A DNA stretch of 30,716 nt from Candidatus Uhrbacteria bacterium (GTDB taxonomy: Bacteria; Patescibacteriota; Patescibacteriia; 2-12-FULL-60-25), in NCBI GenBank assembly GCA_009691315.1, contig SICT01000003.1, positions 1-30,716 on the forward strand, given 5' to 3'. Shown here in pieces: positions 21,107-28,983 of this stretch (within the stretch, counting starts at the first letter, position 1; each line of letters opens with the position of its first letter). The notes under the pieces were generated by a model. It did no database searches. It saw only the letters and a program-made list of their open reading frames with translations, and had not been told where the DNA came from. The position numbers and the translations under genes are program-made.

Positions 21107-22096
21107 ATGTCCATCACCATCCAAAAAATCGTCTCCACCTCCGCCAAAAAACTATGCGCTAATTCGCACGAATTAGACAATAGTTGGTTGGAGGCAGAGA
21201 CGTTATTGGGGTATGTGTTGAATAAAGATCGAGTATGGATCAAGACGCATAACGATCATCCAATTTCAAAAACACAAACACAATATTTTCAATCACTCAT
21301 CAAACGAAGATTAAAGGGTGAGCCGATGGCTTATCTCATCGGTCAAGCAGATTTCTGTGGGCAAACATTTCTTATTAATCATCACGTTTTGATCCCACGA
21401 ATTGAAACGGAGGAGTTCATCTATAGAACACGGTCGTGTGTTATAGATTATGTAAAAAAAGGACTCAAAGACATTGTTATCTGGGATGTTGGGACAGGGA
21501 GCGGGGTCATCGCTATCAGCCTAGCCAACCTAGTTCCTATTCGCGCGAATAGGAGCATAAGAATTCTCGCATCGGATATTGATGGGAAAGTGCTTACGGT
21601 TGCCAGAAAGAATGCACGCCGACTCAAAGCAAAAAAAATTAAATTTTTAAAAGCTGATTTGTTAGATAAAAAAATCATGTCATTCCTGCGCAGGCAGGAA
21701 TCTCAATCGACCAGAAATCCCCGCCTTCGCGGGGATGACGAGACTCTCATCGTCGTGGCCAATCTCCCCTACTTGCCGCTGGCAGATCGAAAACGCTTAT
21801 CGATCAGCGTGACAAAATTTGAACCAGGACGTGCGCTCTTCACAAAAAAGAATGGTCTCTTTCTTATTCACCGTTTGATGAAACAGCTCTCAAAATTTTT
21901 AGGAATCTATCACCTACGAGTTCCCGCCTACCGTCTCTATGTTGAATTCGATCCGCCACAAACAAAAAAAATAAAATCGTTGGCTCAAAAATATTTTCCA
22001 AAAACAAAAATCACGGTCCACGGTGATCAATTTAAACGCAATCGATTTTTAGAAATTACTTCTCCAACCCAGCAAACACACGATCATCCGTCGTGA
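21107..22096 (+). CDS. prmC: Peptide chain release factor N5-glutamine methyltransferase
   Basis: This SAM-dependent enzyme methylates the GGQ glutamine of release factors. The N-terminal helical domain contains LGYVLNKDRVWIKTH and RLKGEPMAYLIGQADFCG, then LIPRIETEEFI. Motif I is WDVGTGSGVIAISLA (about residues 126-140). The catalytic N(P)PY motif appears as NLPY at 219-222. Between them, residues about 191-211 (SFLRRQES and NPRLRGDDE) are the translation of a palindromic repeat at 21679-21739. The ATG at 21107 is 7 nt past a TACAGT box, so the mRNA is probably leaderless; GTG at 21098 is the alternative. The C-terminus overlaps the convergent DUF3048 gene by 41 nt. Confidence 0.92.
   Translation: MSITIQKIVSTSAKKLCANSHELDNSWLEAETLLGYVLNKDRVWIKTHNDHPISKTQTQYFQSLIKRRLKGEPMAYLIGQADFCGQTFLINHHVLIPRIETEEFIYRTRSCVIDYVKKGLKDIVIWDVGTGSGVIAISLANLVPIRANRSIRILASDIDGKVLTVARKNARRLKAKKIKFLKADLLDKKIMSFLRRQESQSTRNPRLRGDDETLIVVANLPYLPLADRKRLSISVTKFEPGRALFTKKNGLFLIHRLMKQLSKFLGIYHLRVPAYRLYVEFDPPQTKKIKSLAQKYFPKTKITVHGDQFKRNRFLEITSPTQQTHDHPS
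21679..21739. repeat. 61-nt palindromic repeat read in frame inside prmC
   Basis: The ends read GTCATTCC and GGGGATGAC. Two hairpins lie inside: CCTGC-GCAG-GCAGG and CCCCGC-CTTC-GCGGGG. It resembles the dispersed 'GTCATTCCTGCGCAGGCAGG' palindromes known from many proteobacterial and CPR genomes (from memory). It keeps the prmC frame open. Confidence 0.9.
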
Positions 22097-23153
22097 CTTC
22101 GATCCATGTACGGCCACGATTCAACAAAATCTCTGTCCCATCTGTCCCTTCAAATTTGATTGGTTCGCCTAAACCGCGCCGCCAACGCATGGCATAGCGA
22201 TTTCCATCACGATAAACCAAGGCCTCACCGCTACCAATCGTACGCAATTTCAATCGTCCAATTTTATCTAAAACTTGGGCTTCTGTTTTGATCACAATCA
22301 CATTTTCGCTTTCTACGGCAGTGCCATCTTGATCATTCTGTGATTTATTGCCTTGAAAACGCGTATATAAATCTCTCACGGGATCAAATTTCCAGGTGAC
22401 TGTGTAGGGGCCACCGTATGTGATCTTGACCGTGACAATCCCCCCGCGCTTCGTGGAAGTTGTGACATCTTGAAAATGCCAAACAACGGGCATGGTGGAA
22501 GATGCGACGTTGGTTTCTCCCGCAGCCTTTTCCATCAACGCGTGATTAATATAGGTATTGTGAGGCATGGTTCGATCTACAGAGCGCCAAAAAAATTGTC
22601 CAGCGGTGATCTCATCCAATTGATGAAAGCCATTGCCCAATTTCTGAATCAAACTGAGCGCCTCAGGACTCCCACCCACATGAAAATAAATGGAATTCCA
22701 AGCACGAGCCCAGTCCACAAAATAGGGGCGTGCACTACGGATCGGTCCGATCTCAGCGACCGTTGAACTGGCATCAAACATGGCAAGGAAACGGGTAATG
22801 CCCCCCTCAACTGGAGCTTCGATCACCACACGAGCTTGCGATAAGCCTGAGAGCGGACGCGCGTTAATCTCATTCTCAATCATGACAGCGCGTGGAGCAA
22901 GCAACTCTTGACCAACAGGTACGAGCATTCCATCTAAACGCCTAGGAACCAAATTTACGGTAGAGGTGGTTACCTGATCTGGCGGTAGAATGATTGGTGG
23001 GGTTGAACGTGTCTTACCGGACAAAATTAAATAAAATAGCCCAGCTGAACTCAATAATAACAAAACGATCCCAGGCACAAGATAGCGCTGGGATCGTTGT
23101 AAAATCTTGAATGCATGATTTCCGCCTTTGGCGGAGAAAGAGCGGTAGACCAT
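22056..23153 (-). CDS. DUF3048 (YerB-like) membrane-anchored protein
   Basis: This encodes 365 residues from the ATG at 23153. An earlier in-frame TTG/other start would lie within rplY. One N-terminal helix (YLVPGIVLLLLSSAGLFYLIL) anchors a domain on the outer face. The DUF3048 core is recognisable: PRAVMIENEINARPLSGLSQ, ARVVIEAPVEGGITRFLAMF, EIGPIRSARPYFVDWARAW and the C-terminal GTEILLNRGRTWIEV. Its biochemical role is unknown; in Firmicutes the relative is the lipoprotein YerB. A short palindrome, TCCGCC-TTT-GGCGGA (23121-23135), is read in frame near the N-terminus (FSAKGG). The start is 13 nt after the rplY stop, so it is probably co-transcribed. Confidence 0.88.
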   Translation of the reverse strand: MVYRSFSAKGGNHAFKILQRSQRYLVPGIVLLLLSSAGLFYLILSGKTRSTPPIILPPDQVTTSTVNLVPRRLDGMLVPVGQELLAPRAVMIENEINARPLSGLSQARVVIEAPVEGGITRFLAMFDASSTVAEIGPIRSARPYFVDWARAWNSIYFHVGGSPEALSLIQKLGNGFHQLDEITAGQFFWRSVDRTMPHNTYINHALMEKAAGETNVASSTMPVVWHFQDVTTSTKRGGIVTVKITYGGPYTVTWKFDPVRDLYTRFQGNKSQNDQDGTAVESENVIVIKTEAQVLDKIGRLKLRTIGSGEALVYRDGNRYAMRWRRGLGEPIKFEGTDGTEILLNRGRTWIEVTTDDRVFAGLEK

Positions 23154-23166
23154 GATGAGGACAAAA

Positions 23167-23853
23167 TTATTTCTTGGCCGCTTCTTCGGCCGCCGTTTCC
23201 TCCGCTTTCTTTGCTTCACCAGCCGCCTTTTTCTCTTCGCCTTCGGTCTTGATCGTTGTCACATCTGCCGCTTCTGAACTCTCCATCTTCTTCAACTCTT
23301 CTTCCGTGAATGGTCGAGCCACGGTCGCGATCGTCAGAGTCCCGTCGGTTACAGCAACCACTCCTGCTGGCAGAGCCAAATGAGCAACCGTCACCGCATC
23401 ATCGAATGTCGCAAGTGTTGTCAAAGAAATTTCAATTTCATGAGGCAGGTTGCCTGGTAAACAACGTACTTCGATCGTATCAAGAGATTTGACCAACGTG
23501 CCACCATCTTCTTTTACCGCGCGTGATTCACCCGTAAATTTCAATGGAACATGCGCCGTCAACTCTTCATCCATTCTGACCTGATAAAAATCCACATGCG
23601 CTGGAGCCATGGACAGCGGATCAACCTGAACTTCTTTAATCAAAACTTTCACGGGACTATTCGTTCCAAGGGACAAATCAATCAAACTGGAATAACCAGC
23701 TAACTGCAAAAGTTTGTTAAATTCCGAACGGCCAATAGAAAATGACGTGGAGGGAATTCCATGACCATACATAACCGCAGGCACCCGATTTGCGATGCGT
23801 TCATCTTTGGCGCGCTTGGTGGTTCTGGCTTGAGCGGAGAGGGTATAATTCAT
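23167..23853 (-). CDS. rplY: Ribosomal protein bL25, CTC form
   Basis: This 228-residue protein binds 5S rRNA in the large subunit. The N-terminal domain (to about residue 92) starts MNYTLSAQARTTKRAKDERI and has NRVPAVMYGHG and KEVQVDPLSMAPAHVDFYQV. The C-terminal TL5/CTC domain has VPLKFTGESRAVKEDGGTLV, IEVRCLPGNLPHEIEISLT and LPAGVVAVTD. An alanine/lysine/glutamate-rich tail of about 40 residues (TEGEEKKAAGEAKKAEE) ends it, as is common in long forms. Its own promoter (TTGACG-17-TATTCT) lies over the end of the upstream zinc-ribbon gene. Confidence 0.96.
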   Translation of the reverse strand: MNYTLSAQARTTKRAKDERIANRVPAVMYGHGIPSTSFSIGRSEFNKLLQLAGYSSLIDLSLGTNSPVKVLIKEVQVDPLSMAPAHVDFYQVRMDEELTAHVPLKFTGESRAVKEDGGTLVKSLDTIEVRCLPGNLPHEIEISLTTLATFDDAVTVAHLALPAGVVAVTDGTLTIATVARPFTEEELKKMESSEAADVTTIKTEGEEKKAAGEAKKAEETAAEEAAKK

Positions 23854-23867
23854 ACAAAAGTGTCCCT

Positions 23868-23896
23868 AGAATAGAAGAAAGATCCATCTTCGTCAA
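23868..23896 (-). promoter_or_regulatory. rplY promoter
   Basis: The -35 TTGACG is at 23896-23891, then a 17-nt spacer and the -10 TATTCT at 23873-23868. The ATG is 14 nt past the -10. The -35 overlaps the stop of the zinc-ribbon gene. Confidence 0.7.
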
Positions 23897-24219
23897 GGTC
23901 GGAGGAGTGCATGGCACAATTCCTGGCTTGATGACTCTAAAAACTGATGAAATTGCACACATTCATTGGTGGCAATAGGGATAGCCCCTTGAAAACGCAG
24001 GGCATCTTTCACTTCTAAATCCGTCACCATTGCGATGGAACTCATCCAACCGGCAGATTCAAGCAGAATCGCCAGTATGGTATGGCCACACGTTTGACAC
24101 GTACAATGAAACAAGCGCAGACCCCGTTGCTCGCCCACGAGTTGAATAGATTCTTTCGGATACACCCCTTCGCAAAGAGGGCACTGGGTCAACAAAGGCG
24201 AAGGTTGATGAGAACTCAT
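23893..24219 (-). CDS. Small zinc-ribbon-like protein
   Basis: This encodes 108 residues with two cysteine pairs, CPLCEGVYP (residues 13-16) and CTCQTCGH (about 39-44), fitting a treble-clef or zinc-ribbon site. The rest is ILAILLESAGWMSSIAMVTD followed by LEVKDALRFQGAIPIATNEC, which reads like a beta-alpha regulatory tail. The family is not recognised, though small proteins of this kind occur widely in CPR genomes. The ATG overlaps the gyrB stop (ATGA), so it is translated with gyrB. A role related to DNA or transcription is only inferred from that coupling. Confidence 0.75.
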   Translation of the reverse strand: MSSHQPSPLLTQCPLCEGVYPKESIQLVGEQRGLRLFHCTCQTCGHTILAILLESAGWMSSIAMVTDLEVKDALRFQGAIPIATNECVQFHQFLESSSQELCHALLRP

Positions 24220-26228
24220 ATATCTAAATTTTTTACGTGCTTGGCATTTGTTTGGATAAATTTTTTACGCGGGGCAACCTCTGCGCCCATGAGTGTGTCC
24301 AACACCTCATCCGCTTTTTGCGCGTCTTCAACGGTCACAACTTTCATCATGCGTGAAACGGGATCCATGGTCGTTTCCCACAACTGATCCGGATTCATTT
24401 CTCCCAAACCCTTATAACGCTGAATGGAAATGCCCGCGACCTTCGCTTCACCTTCTGGCGATTCTTCCCCTGATTCCCCTTTAACTTCTTTTTTATTCTC
24501 TTCTTTCATTTTTTGAAACGTTTCAATATGTTCGTCACGTTCTTTATCACTAAAGGCGTATTTCACATTCTTTCCTTTGGCAATGCGGAAGAGTGGAGGC
24601 TGCGCAATGTAAATGTGCCCCTTGTTGATCAATTCTGGAAAATAGCGATAGAACAATGTCAGCAAAAGCGTGCGAATGTGCGCACCGTCCACATCCGCAT
24701 CTGTCATGATCACGACACGACCATAACGCAACTTGGTGATATCAAACATCTCTCCAATATTTGTTCCCATCGCGATCACCAAATTTTTAATTTCATTATT
24801 CGCCAACATTTTATCCAGTCGCGCGCGTTCCACATTCAAAATCTTTCCACGCAACGGCAAAATAGCTTGAAAATCTCGGTTACGACCTTGCTTCGCAGAG
24901 CCGCCGGCAGAATCTCCCTCCACGATATACAGTTCGCACATCATAGGATCACGATTCGCGCAATCCGCAAGTTTTCCCGGAAGGGTCATGCCTTCAAGCG
25001 CTCCTTTACGCAAAACAGTATCACGCGCGGCACGCGCAGCGGCACGAGCGCGTTGAGCCAACACACACTTCCCAATAATCGCCTCTGCATCACGTGGATG
25101 CTCTTCTAAAAAGGTGGCCAGGGCATCGCTCATCACCGATTCAACCGCTCCGCGTACTTCCGCCGTGCCGAGTTTCATTTTTGTTTGTCCTTCAAACTGC
25201 GGTTCCGGATAACGGATGGAAATCACGGCAGTCAATCCTTCTCGCACATCTTCCCCGCCCAAATTTTCATCTTTCTCTTTTAAGTATCCTTTATTGCGCG
25301 CGTAATTGTTCAGGACACGCGTGAGCGCGGCACGAAATCCCTGTACATGCGTCCCACCTTCTGGGTTGGTAACGTTGTTGGTGAAAGCGTAAAGCGTTTC
25401 CTGATAATCATCTGTGTATTGGATGCCAATCGCCGCTTCTGTCTTATCAACTTGTTTTTCAACAAAAAAAATATTTTCGTGCTTGGGTTGCTTCTTGTGA
25501 TTCAAATGCCGTACGTAGGATGCAACACCGCCTTCAAAATAAAACGCGTACACGTCGCGTTGGTCTTTTTCGCGGGCATTGATGATGATGAGCTTCAGTC
25601 CTTTCGTCAGGTAGCACTGTTGGCGGTAATGGTCGATCACGCGTTGGTGGTCGATGGTGATGCCTTCGGTAAAAATCGACGAATCCGGATGGAAGGTGAC
25701 GGTTGTGCCATGGCGTTTGCTCTTACCAATCTCCTTGACCTTACCGGTTGGTTTGCCACGTTCATATGACTGCTTCCACATCCCGCCATCACGCTCAACC
25801 ACGACTTCACATGTATCAGACAGTGCATTCACGACGGACACACCCACGCCATGCAAACCACCAGAGATTTTATAGCCACTGTCATCCCCGCCGAATTTTC
25901 CTCCGGCGTGGAGTTTCGTCATGACGAGTTCAAGCGCGGAAACTTTATATTGTTTGTGGATGTCAACCGGAATACCACGGCCATTGTCAGAAACGGAAAC
26001 CGTATCGTTCGGCAATAACGTAATAACGATCTCGTTGGCGTGACCAGCCATGGCTTCATCAAACGAGTTGTCCGCGGTTTCACGCAAAAGATGAAAAAGT
26101 CCCTCCGGTCCGGTTGATCCGATATACATGCCAGGACGCTTGCGGACTGGTTCCAAGCCCTCTAAAACGGAAATTTGTTCAGCTCCGTAACTCCCAGAAG
26201 CTTTCTTTTTTGGTTCTTTTGATGACAT
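24216..26228 (-). CDS. gyrB: DNA gyrase subunit B
   Basis: This 670-residue ATPase subunit of gyrase drives negative supercoiling. The GHKL ATPase has RKRPGMYIGSTGPEGLFHLL, DNSFDEAMAG, VSDNGRGIPVDIH and SGGLHGVGVSVVNALS. The transducer has YAFTNNVTNPEGGTHVQGF. The TOPRIM domain has YIVEGDSAGGSAKQGR and VIMTDADVDGAHIRTLLLT. The C-terminal tail has IQRYKGLGEMNPDQLWETTM. Gyrase is preferred over ParE by overall length and the final segment. The ATG at 26228 was taken; TTG at 26240 is the only longer option and falls at the predicted transcription start. The TOPRIM-to-tail linker is acidic (KGESGEESPEGEAK). Confidence 0.97.
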   Translation of the reverse strand: MSSKEPKKKASGSYGAEQISVLEGLEPVRKRPGMYIGSTGPEGLFHLLRETADNSFDEAMAGHANEIVITLLPNDTVSVSDNGRGIPVDIHKQYKVSALELVMTKLHAGGKFGGDDSGYKISGGLHGVGVSVVNALSDTCEVVVERDGGMWKQSYERGKPTGKVKEIGKSKRHGTTVTFHPDSSIFTEGITIDHQRVIDHYRQQCYLTKGLKLIIINAREKDQRDVYAFYFEGGVASYVRHLNHKKQPKHENIFFVEKQVDKTEAAIGIQYTDDYQETLYAFTNNVTNPEGGTHVQGFRAALTRVLNNYARNKGYLKEKDENLGGEDVREGLTAVISIRYPEPQFEGQTKMKLGTAEVRGAVESVMSDALATFLEEHPRDAEAIIGKCVLAQRARAAARAARDTVLRKGALEGMTLPGKLADCANRDPMMCELYIVEGDSAGGSAKQGRNRDFQAILPLRGKILNVERARLDKMLANNEIKNLVIAMGTNIGEMFDITKLRYGRVVIMTDADVDGAHIRTLLLTLFYRYFPELINKGHIYIAQPPLFRIAKGKNVKYAFSDKERDEHIETFQKMKEENKKEVKGESGEESPEGEAKVAGISIQRYKGLGEMNPDQLWETTMDPVSRMMKVVTVEDAQKADEVLDTLMGAEVAPRKKFIQTNAKHVKNLDI

Positions 26229-26241
26229 ATAAACTGACAAG

Positions 26242-26250
26242 ATGATAACA
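26242..26250 (-). promoter_or_regulatory. gyrB promoter
   Basis: An extended -10, TGT-TATCAT (26250-26242), 13 nt before the ATG at 26228. No clear -35. Confidence 0.5.
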
Positions 26251-26284
26251 GAAAATCAGCCTAAGGAAAAGCGTCGCGTCAATA

Positions 26285-26293
26285 TGCTATACT
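26285..26293 (+). promoter_or_regulatory. Promoter of the 26300-28348 unit
   Basis: An extended -10, TGC-TATACT (26285-26293), 6 nt before the ATG at 26300. Transcription should start at or next to the A of the ATG. Confidence 0.65.
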
Positions 26294-26299
26294 ACCCCC

Positions 26300-27175
26300 A
26301 TGTCAGACGAATATCAGATTGGTAGCGGTCTCAGTGAACAAGACTTAAAACTTGCTTCGTGGTGGACGCGTCATGAAACCCAGGTACGTAAATTTGGTTA
26401 TGGCTGTCTCATTGCCACCTCTGTTTTGCTCTGGGGATATTCACTCTGGTCCTTGCTGGATGCCTACGCCATCTCCTATCCACGAGAATCACGCGTGACA
26501 CAAGCGATAGCCGCGAACAGTCTGGCCGCAGACACCTTCACAAGCTCTGCCCCTCAACCTCTTCAATGGTCTGAAACAAAAACATTTTCCACCACAGGTG
26601 GCCGTCAGGATTTTATCGCGCAGATCAACAATACCAATGCTTTATGGTGGGCGGATTTTACCTATCGCTTCAATCTCAATGGCCAAAAGACACCTGATCG
26701 GAAGGGTTTTATCCTCCCAAATCACCCACGTGCGTTGACGGAGATCGGTTGGAAAAGTCCGGGTGGTGGGAGTGCCCAGTTGGAAGTCGGTGATGTGCGT
26801 TGGCATCGCGTAAATCCAAGTCATGTGGAGCGTGACTACACGACGTTTGAGACAAAACGCCTACAATTAAAATTTGAAAATGTTGGTTACAAACAAGATT
26901 TAAAAATTGATGATCAAACGGTGAGTCAAAGTTCATTTCTTTTGCACAACCTGAGCGCGTATGGATTTTGGTCCGTCGACATGACCGTCATTCTTTACCG
27001 TCTAGAAAATCCGATTGCCATTACGACCATCAACGCACGCGAGGTCAAACCCGGAGAATCACGCCCCATCACCATCAACTGGTTCGACAACCTACCCGGG
27101 ATCTCCAAAACAGACATTCAAACCAACATCAACATTCTGGATCCCAACGCCTACTTGCCAAGCAATCGTTTTTAA
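26300..27175 (+). CDS. Unknown single-pass membrane protein
   Basis: This encodes 291 residues. A cytoplasmic lead (SDEYQIGSGLSEQDLKLASW) precedes one helix (FGYGCLIATSVLLWGYSLWS). The remainder is probably extracytoplasmic. It looks like beta-sandwich material, with DFIAQINNTNALWWADFTYR, RLQLKFENVGYKQDLKIDD, and a C-terminal VILYRLENPIAITTINAREV-KPGESRPITINWF. No catalytic motif is seen and no family is recognised; it resembles the one-helix envelope proteins common in CPR genomes. It is transcribed with rodA (6-15 nt gap), which hints at an envelope role. The mRNA is probably leaderless. Confidence 0.75.
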   Translation: MSDEYQIGSGLSEQDLKLASWWTRHETQVRKFGYGCLIATSVLLWGYSLWSLLDAYAISYPRESRVTQAIAANSLAADTFTSSAPQPLQWSETKTFSTTGGRQDFIAQINNTNALWWADFTYRFNLNGQKTPDRKGFILPNHPRALTEIGWKSPGGGSAQLEVGDVRWHRVNPSHVERDYTTFETKRLQLKFENVGYKQDLKIDDQTVSQSSFLLHNLSAYGFWSVDMTVILYRLENPIAITTINAREVKPGESRPITINWFDNLPGISKTDIQTNINILDPNAYLPSNRF

Positions 27176-27190
27176 ATAAAAGTGGAGCCC

Positions 27191-28348
27191 ATGCATCATT
27201 TTTTAGACCTGCTGCAAAAAATTGACTGGATTGCCTTTATTGCGGCCTTGGCCTTGGCGGCTATTGGCCTTATTGCCCTATACGGTATTGGTATCTCACA
27301 GGAGCCGCTCAATTTATTTCCTTTTTACAAACAGTTTTCCGCCACACTCTTAGGCATCGCTCTTGTGCTAGGGATGTGTTTCATTGATTATCGACATCTA
27401 CGATCCTTCAGTTTTTTACTGTACTTGGCCGGCGCTTTTCTCCTCATACTCGTTCTCATCTTTGGCCACAGCGTGAATCAAACACAAGGTTGGTTTCGAT
27501 TTGGTGGACTCTCCTTCCAACCTGTTGAACTGGCAAAAGTGACTCTCACCGTTTATCTCGCTTCTTTTTTTGTCCGCCGCAGTCATGGACGCCTCAATTG
27601 GAAAACCTTTGGTCTCAGCGCCTGTGCCACGTTTGCGTATGTCATCTTGGTTTTGCTTCAACCAGATTTTGGTTCAGCCATGGTCTTGCTCGGCATCTGG
27701 GTGATCTTATGCGTGTTCGCGCGTTTGCCTAAATATGCTTGGATGATTCTCCCTCTCGTAATCATCGTCTTAGGAACGCTTGTCTGGACCGTTGGATTAA
27801 AACCCTATCAACATGATCGTCTTCTCACTTTTTTGCATCCCGCCTCTGACCCGCGTGGAGCCAGCTACAATGCCGTCCAAGCTCGCATTGCCATTGGATC
27901 AGGCGGCTGGTTGGGCAAAGGAATTGGCGAGGGTTCTCAAGCCCGCTTAAGATTTTTACCTGAAGCCGCCACCGATTTTATTTTTGCCGCAATCGGTGAA
28001 GAGTTGGGCTTTGTTGGCGTCTCTGTTATTCTCGGACTTTTTCTTCTTCTCCTTTATCGTTTTTTAATTTTGGCACGTAAATCACAAGATGATTTTGCCG
28101 TGCTTTTATTGATCGGTCTCGGCTCCATCTTTTTCATCCACGTGATCGTCAACGCTGGTATGAATCTTGGCCTCATGCCCATTACCGGCATCCCCATGCC
28201 TTTTGTCTCCGCCGCCGCCTCATCCCTCACCATTGCCTTTGTCTGTTTAGGTATTGCTCAGAGTATTGCTGTAAGATCACAAGGAAAAAACGTGGATTCG
28301 TATCAAGATTCGTATCAAGATATTGACAAAAGTCACATTTTATCATAA
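27191..28348 (+). CDS. rodA: SEDS peptidoglycan polymerase RodA/FtsW
   Basis: This 385-residue polytopic membrane protein polymerises glycan strands from lipid II with a class B PBP. About ten hydrophobic helices are visible. SEDS signatures are QGWFRFGGLSFQPVELAKVT, LLQPDFGSAMVL, FLPEAATDFIFAAIGEELGF and NAGMNLGLMPITGIPMPFVS. The last includes the catalytic-region GMNLGLMP. The absence of FtsW-type features and the short termini favour RodA, but its PBP partner is not adjacent. ATG 27191 was taken; GTG at 27182 is in frame and possible. The C-terminus has an exact 12-bp tandem duplication (28295-28318), encoding DSYQ twice. Confidence 0.93.
   Translation: MHHFLDLLQKIDWIAFIAALALAAIGLIALYGIGISQEPLNLFPFYKQFSATLLGIALVLGMCFIDYRHLRSFSFLLYLAGAFLLILVLIFGHSVNQTQGWFRFGGLSFQPVELAKVTLTVYLASFFVRRSHGRLNWKTFGLSACATFAYVILVLLQPDFGSAMVLLGIWVILCVFARLPKYAWMILPLVIIVLGTLVWTVGLKPYQHDRLLTFLHPASDPRGASYNAVQARIAIGSGGWLGKGIGEGSQARLRFLPEAATDFIFAAIGEELGFVGVSVILGLFLLLLYRFLILARKSQDDFAVLLLIGLGSIFFIHVIVNAGMNLGLMPITGIPMPFVSAAASSLTIAFVCLGIAQSIAVRSQGKNVDSYQDSYQDIDKSHILS
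28295..28318. repeat. 12-bp tandem duplication at the rodA C-terminus
   Basis: GATTCGTATCAA occurs twice without interruption, giving DSYQDSYQ in the cytoplasmic tail. It lies 4 nt before the candidate -35 of the next gene. Confidence 0.85.
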
Positions 28349-28351
28349 GTT
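28323..28351 (+). promoter_or_regulatory. Candidate promoter of orphan gene 4
   Basis: A consensus -35 TTGACA (28323-28328) inside the rodA end, with TAAGTT (28346-28351) at 17-nt spacing as a weak -10. The leader would be about 105 nt. Confidence 0.45.
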
Positions 28352-28383
28352 AGTCCGTTCCGCGTTCCTTCGCAGAGCATTCT

Positions 28384-28416
28384 CCTGCTGAGCCTTTTCA
28401 TCCAAGGTTGAGCAGG
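28384..28416 (+). other. Hairpin in the leader of orphan gene 4
   Basis: CCTGCTGAGCC (28384-28394) pairs with GGTTGAGCAGG (28406-28416), with one mismatch and one wobble, around an 11-nt loop. No T-run follows directly. It lies 47 nt before the ATG and could be a leader structure or a dispersed repeat. Confidence 0.5.
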
Positions 28417-28463
28417 GGGATGGTCGAAACAATCAACAGTTCATCCGGAAAGGAAGAGTGCCG

Positions 28464-28892
28464 ATGTTTAAGGGAATCAAGGATGGGGAGATCTTTCGAC
28501 TAACTCTCGGTAAACGCGTGATTCACGATTATCGCGTTCTTCGTGAAAGCACCGGGGAGAGCGACAGCATGATTCGCTGGACCCAAAACAAGTGGTCCAT
28601 CCCGCCCATGGTCCTGCTCCCGGAGAAGGGGCGTGATTACCTCGTGGAGGCCTTCAGGGACTCCATGTATGCGATGTACCCCGAAATGGAGTTGGTCACG
28701 CAGGACGCCACCGATGCCGATGGCACGGTCCTACCGATGATTAGCAAGGCACTCCATTGCGAGCCCTCGGCCAATGATCAAGAGGAGTGCGCCTATGCAG
28801 AAGAAAAAGAAAGATTCATGTATGCACGCGTTCGGGTGATCAAGGCAGGTCCCGAACGGCCCTACCCCAACCATCTTGGCATTTCCAAGTAG
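28464..28892 (+). CDS. Unknown protein, G+C-rich orphan gene 4
   Basis: This encodes 142 residues from the ATG at 28464, with AAGGAAGAG (28450-28458) as ribosome site. GTG at 28458 is the alternative but overlaps that site. The protein starts MFKGIKDGEIFRLTLGKRVI and continues through SMIRWTQNKWSIPPMVLLPE and DYLVEAFRDSMYAMYPEMEL. It carries an acidic, cysteine-containing stretch (CEPSANDQEECAYAEEKERF). It ends in YARVRVIKAGPERPYPNHLG. No signal or membrane helix is present, and no family is recognised. Codon use is rich in G/C-ending codons, unlike rodA just upstream. It has its own promoter candidate, a structured leader and a strong terminator. Confidence 0.7.
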   Translation: MFKGIKDGEIFRLTLGKRVIHDYRVLRESTGESDSMIRWTQNKWSIPPMVLLPEKGRDYLVEAFRDSMYAMYPEMELVTQDATDADGTVLPMISKALHCEPSANDQEECAYAEEKERFMYARVRVIKAGPERPYPNHLGISK

Positions 28893-28921
28893 TTCTTTCC
28901 ATGATTTCCCGCATCTCGACC

Positions 28922-28969
28922 TCCGCCATTCGTCAACCGACGAAGGCGGATCGACCTGCGGATTTTTTT
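28922..28969 (+). terminator. Terminator region of orphan gene 4
   Basis: TCCGCC-a-TTCGTC (28922-28934) pairs with GACGAAGGCGGA (28939-28950), 12 bp with one bulged A and an AACC loop. A T-run of seven follows at 28963-28969. The 12-nt gap before the T-run is longer than ideal, and GCGGA at 28957-28961 could pair alternatively with TCCGC. Confidence 0.75.
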
Positions 28970-28983
28970 ATCTGAAAAAAACC

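Noticed and set aside
1461..28892. Integron gene cassettes
   Set aside because: The four orphan genes stand singly and far apart, with no attC-like sites, no array and no integrase.
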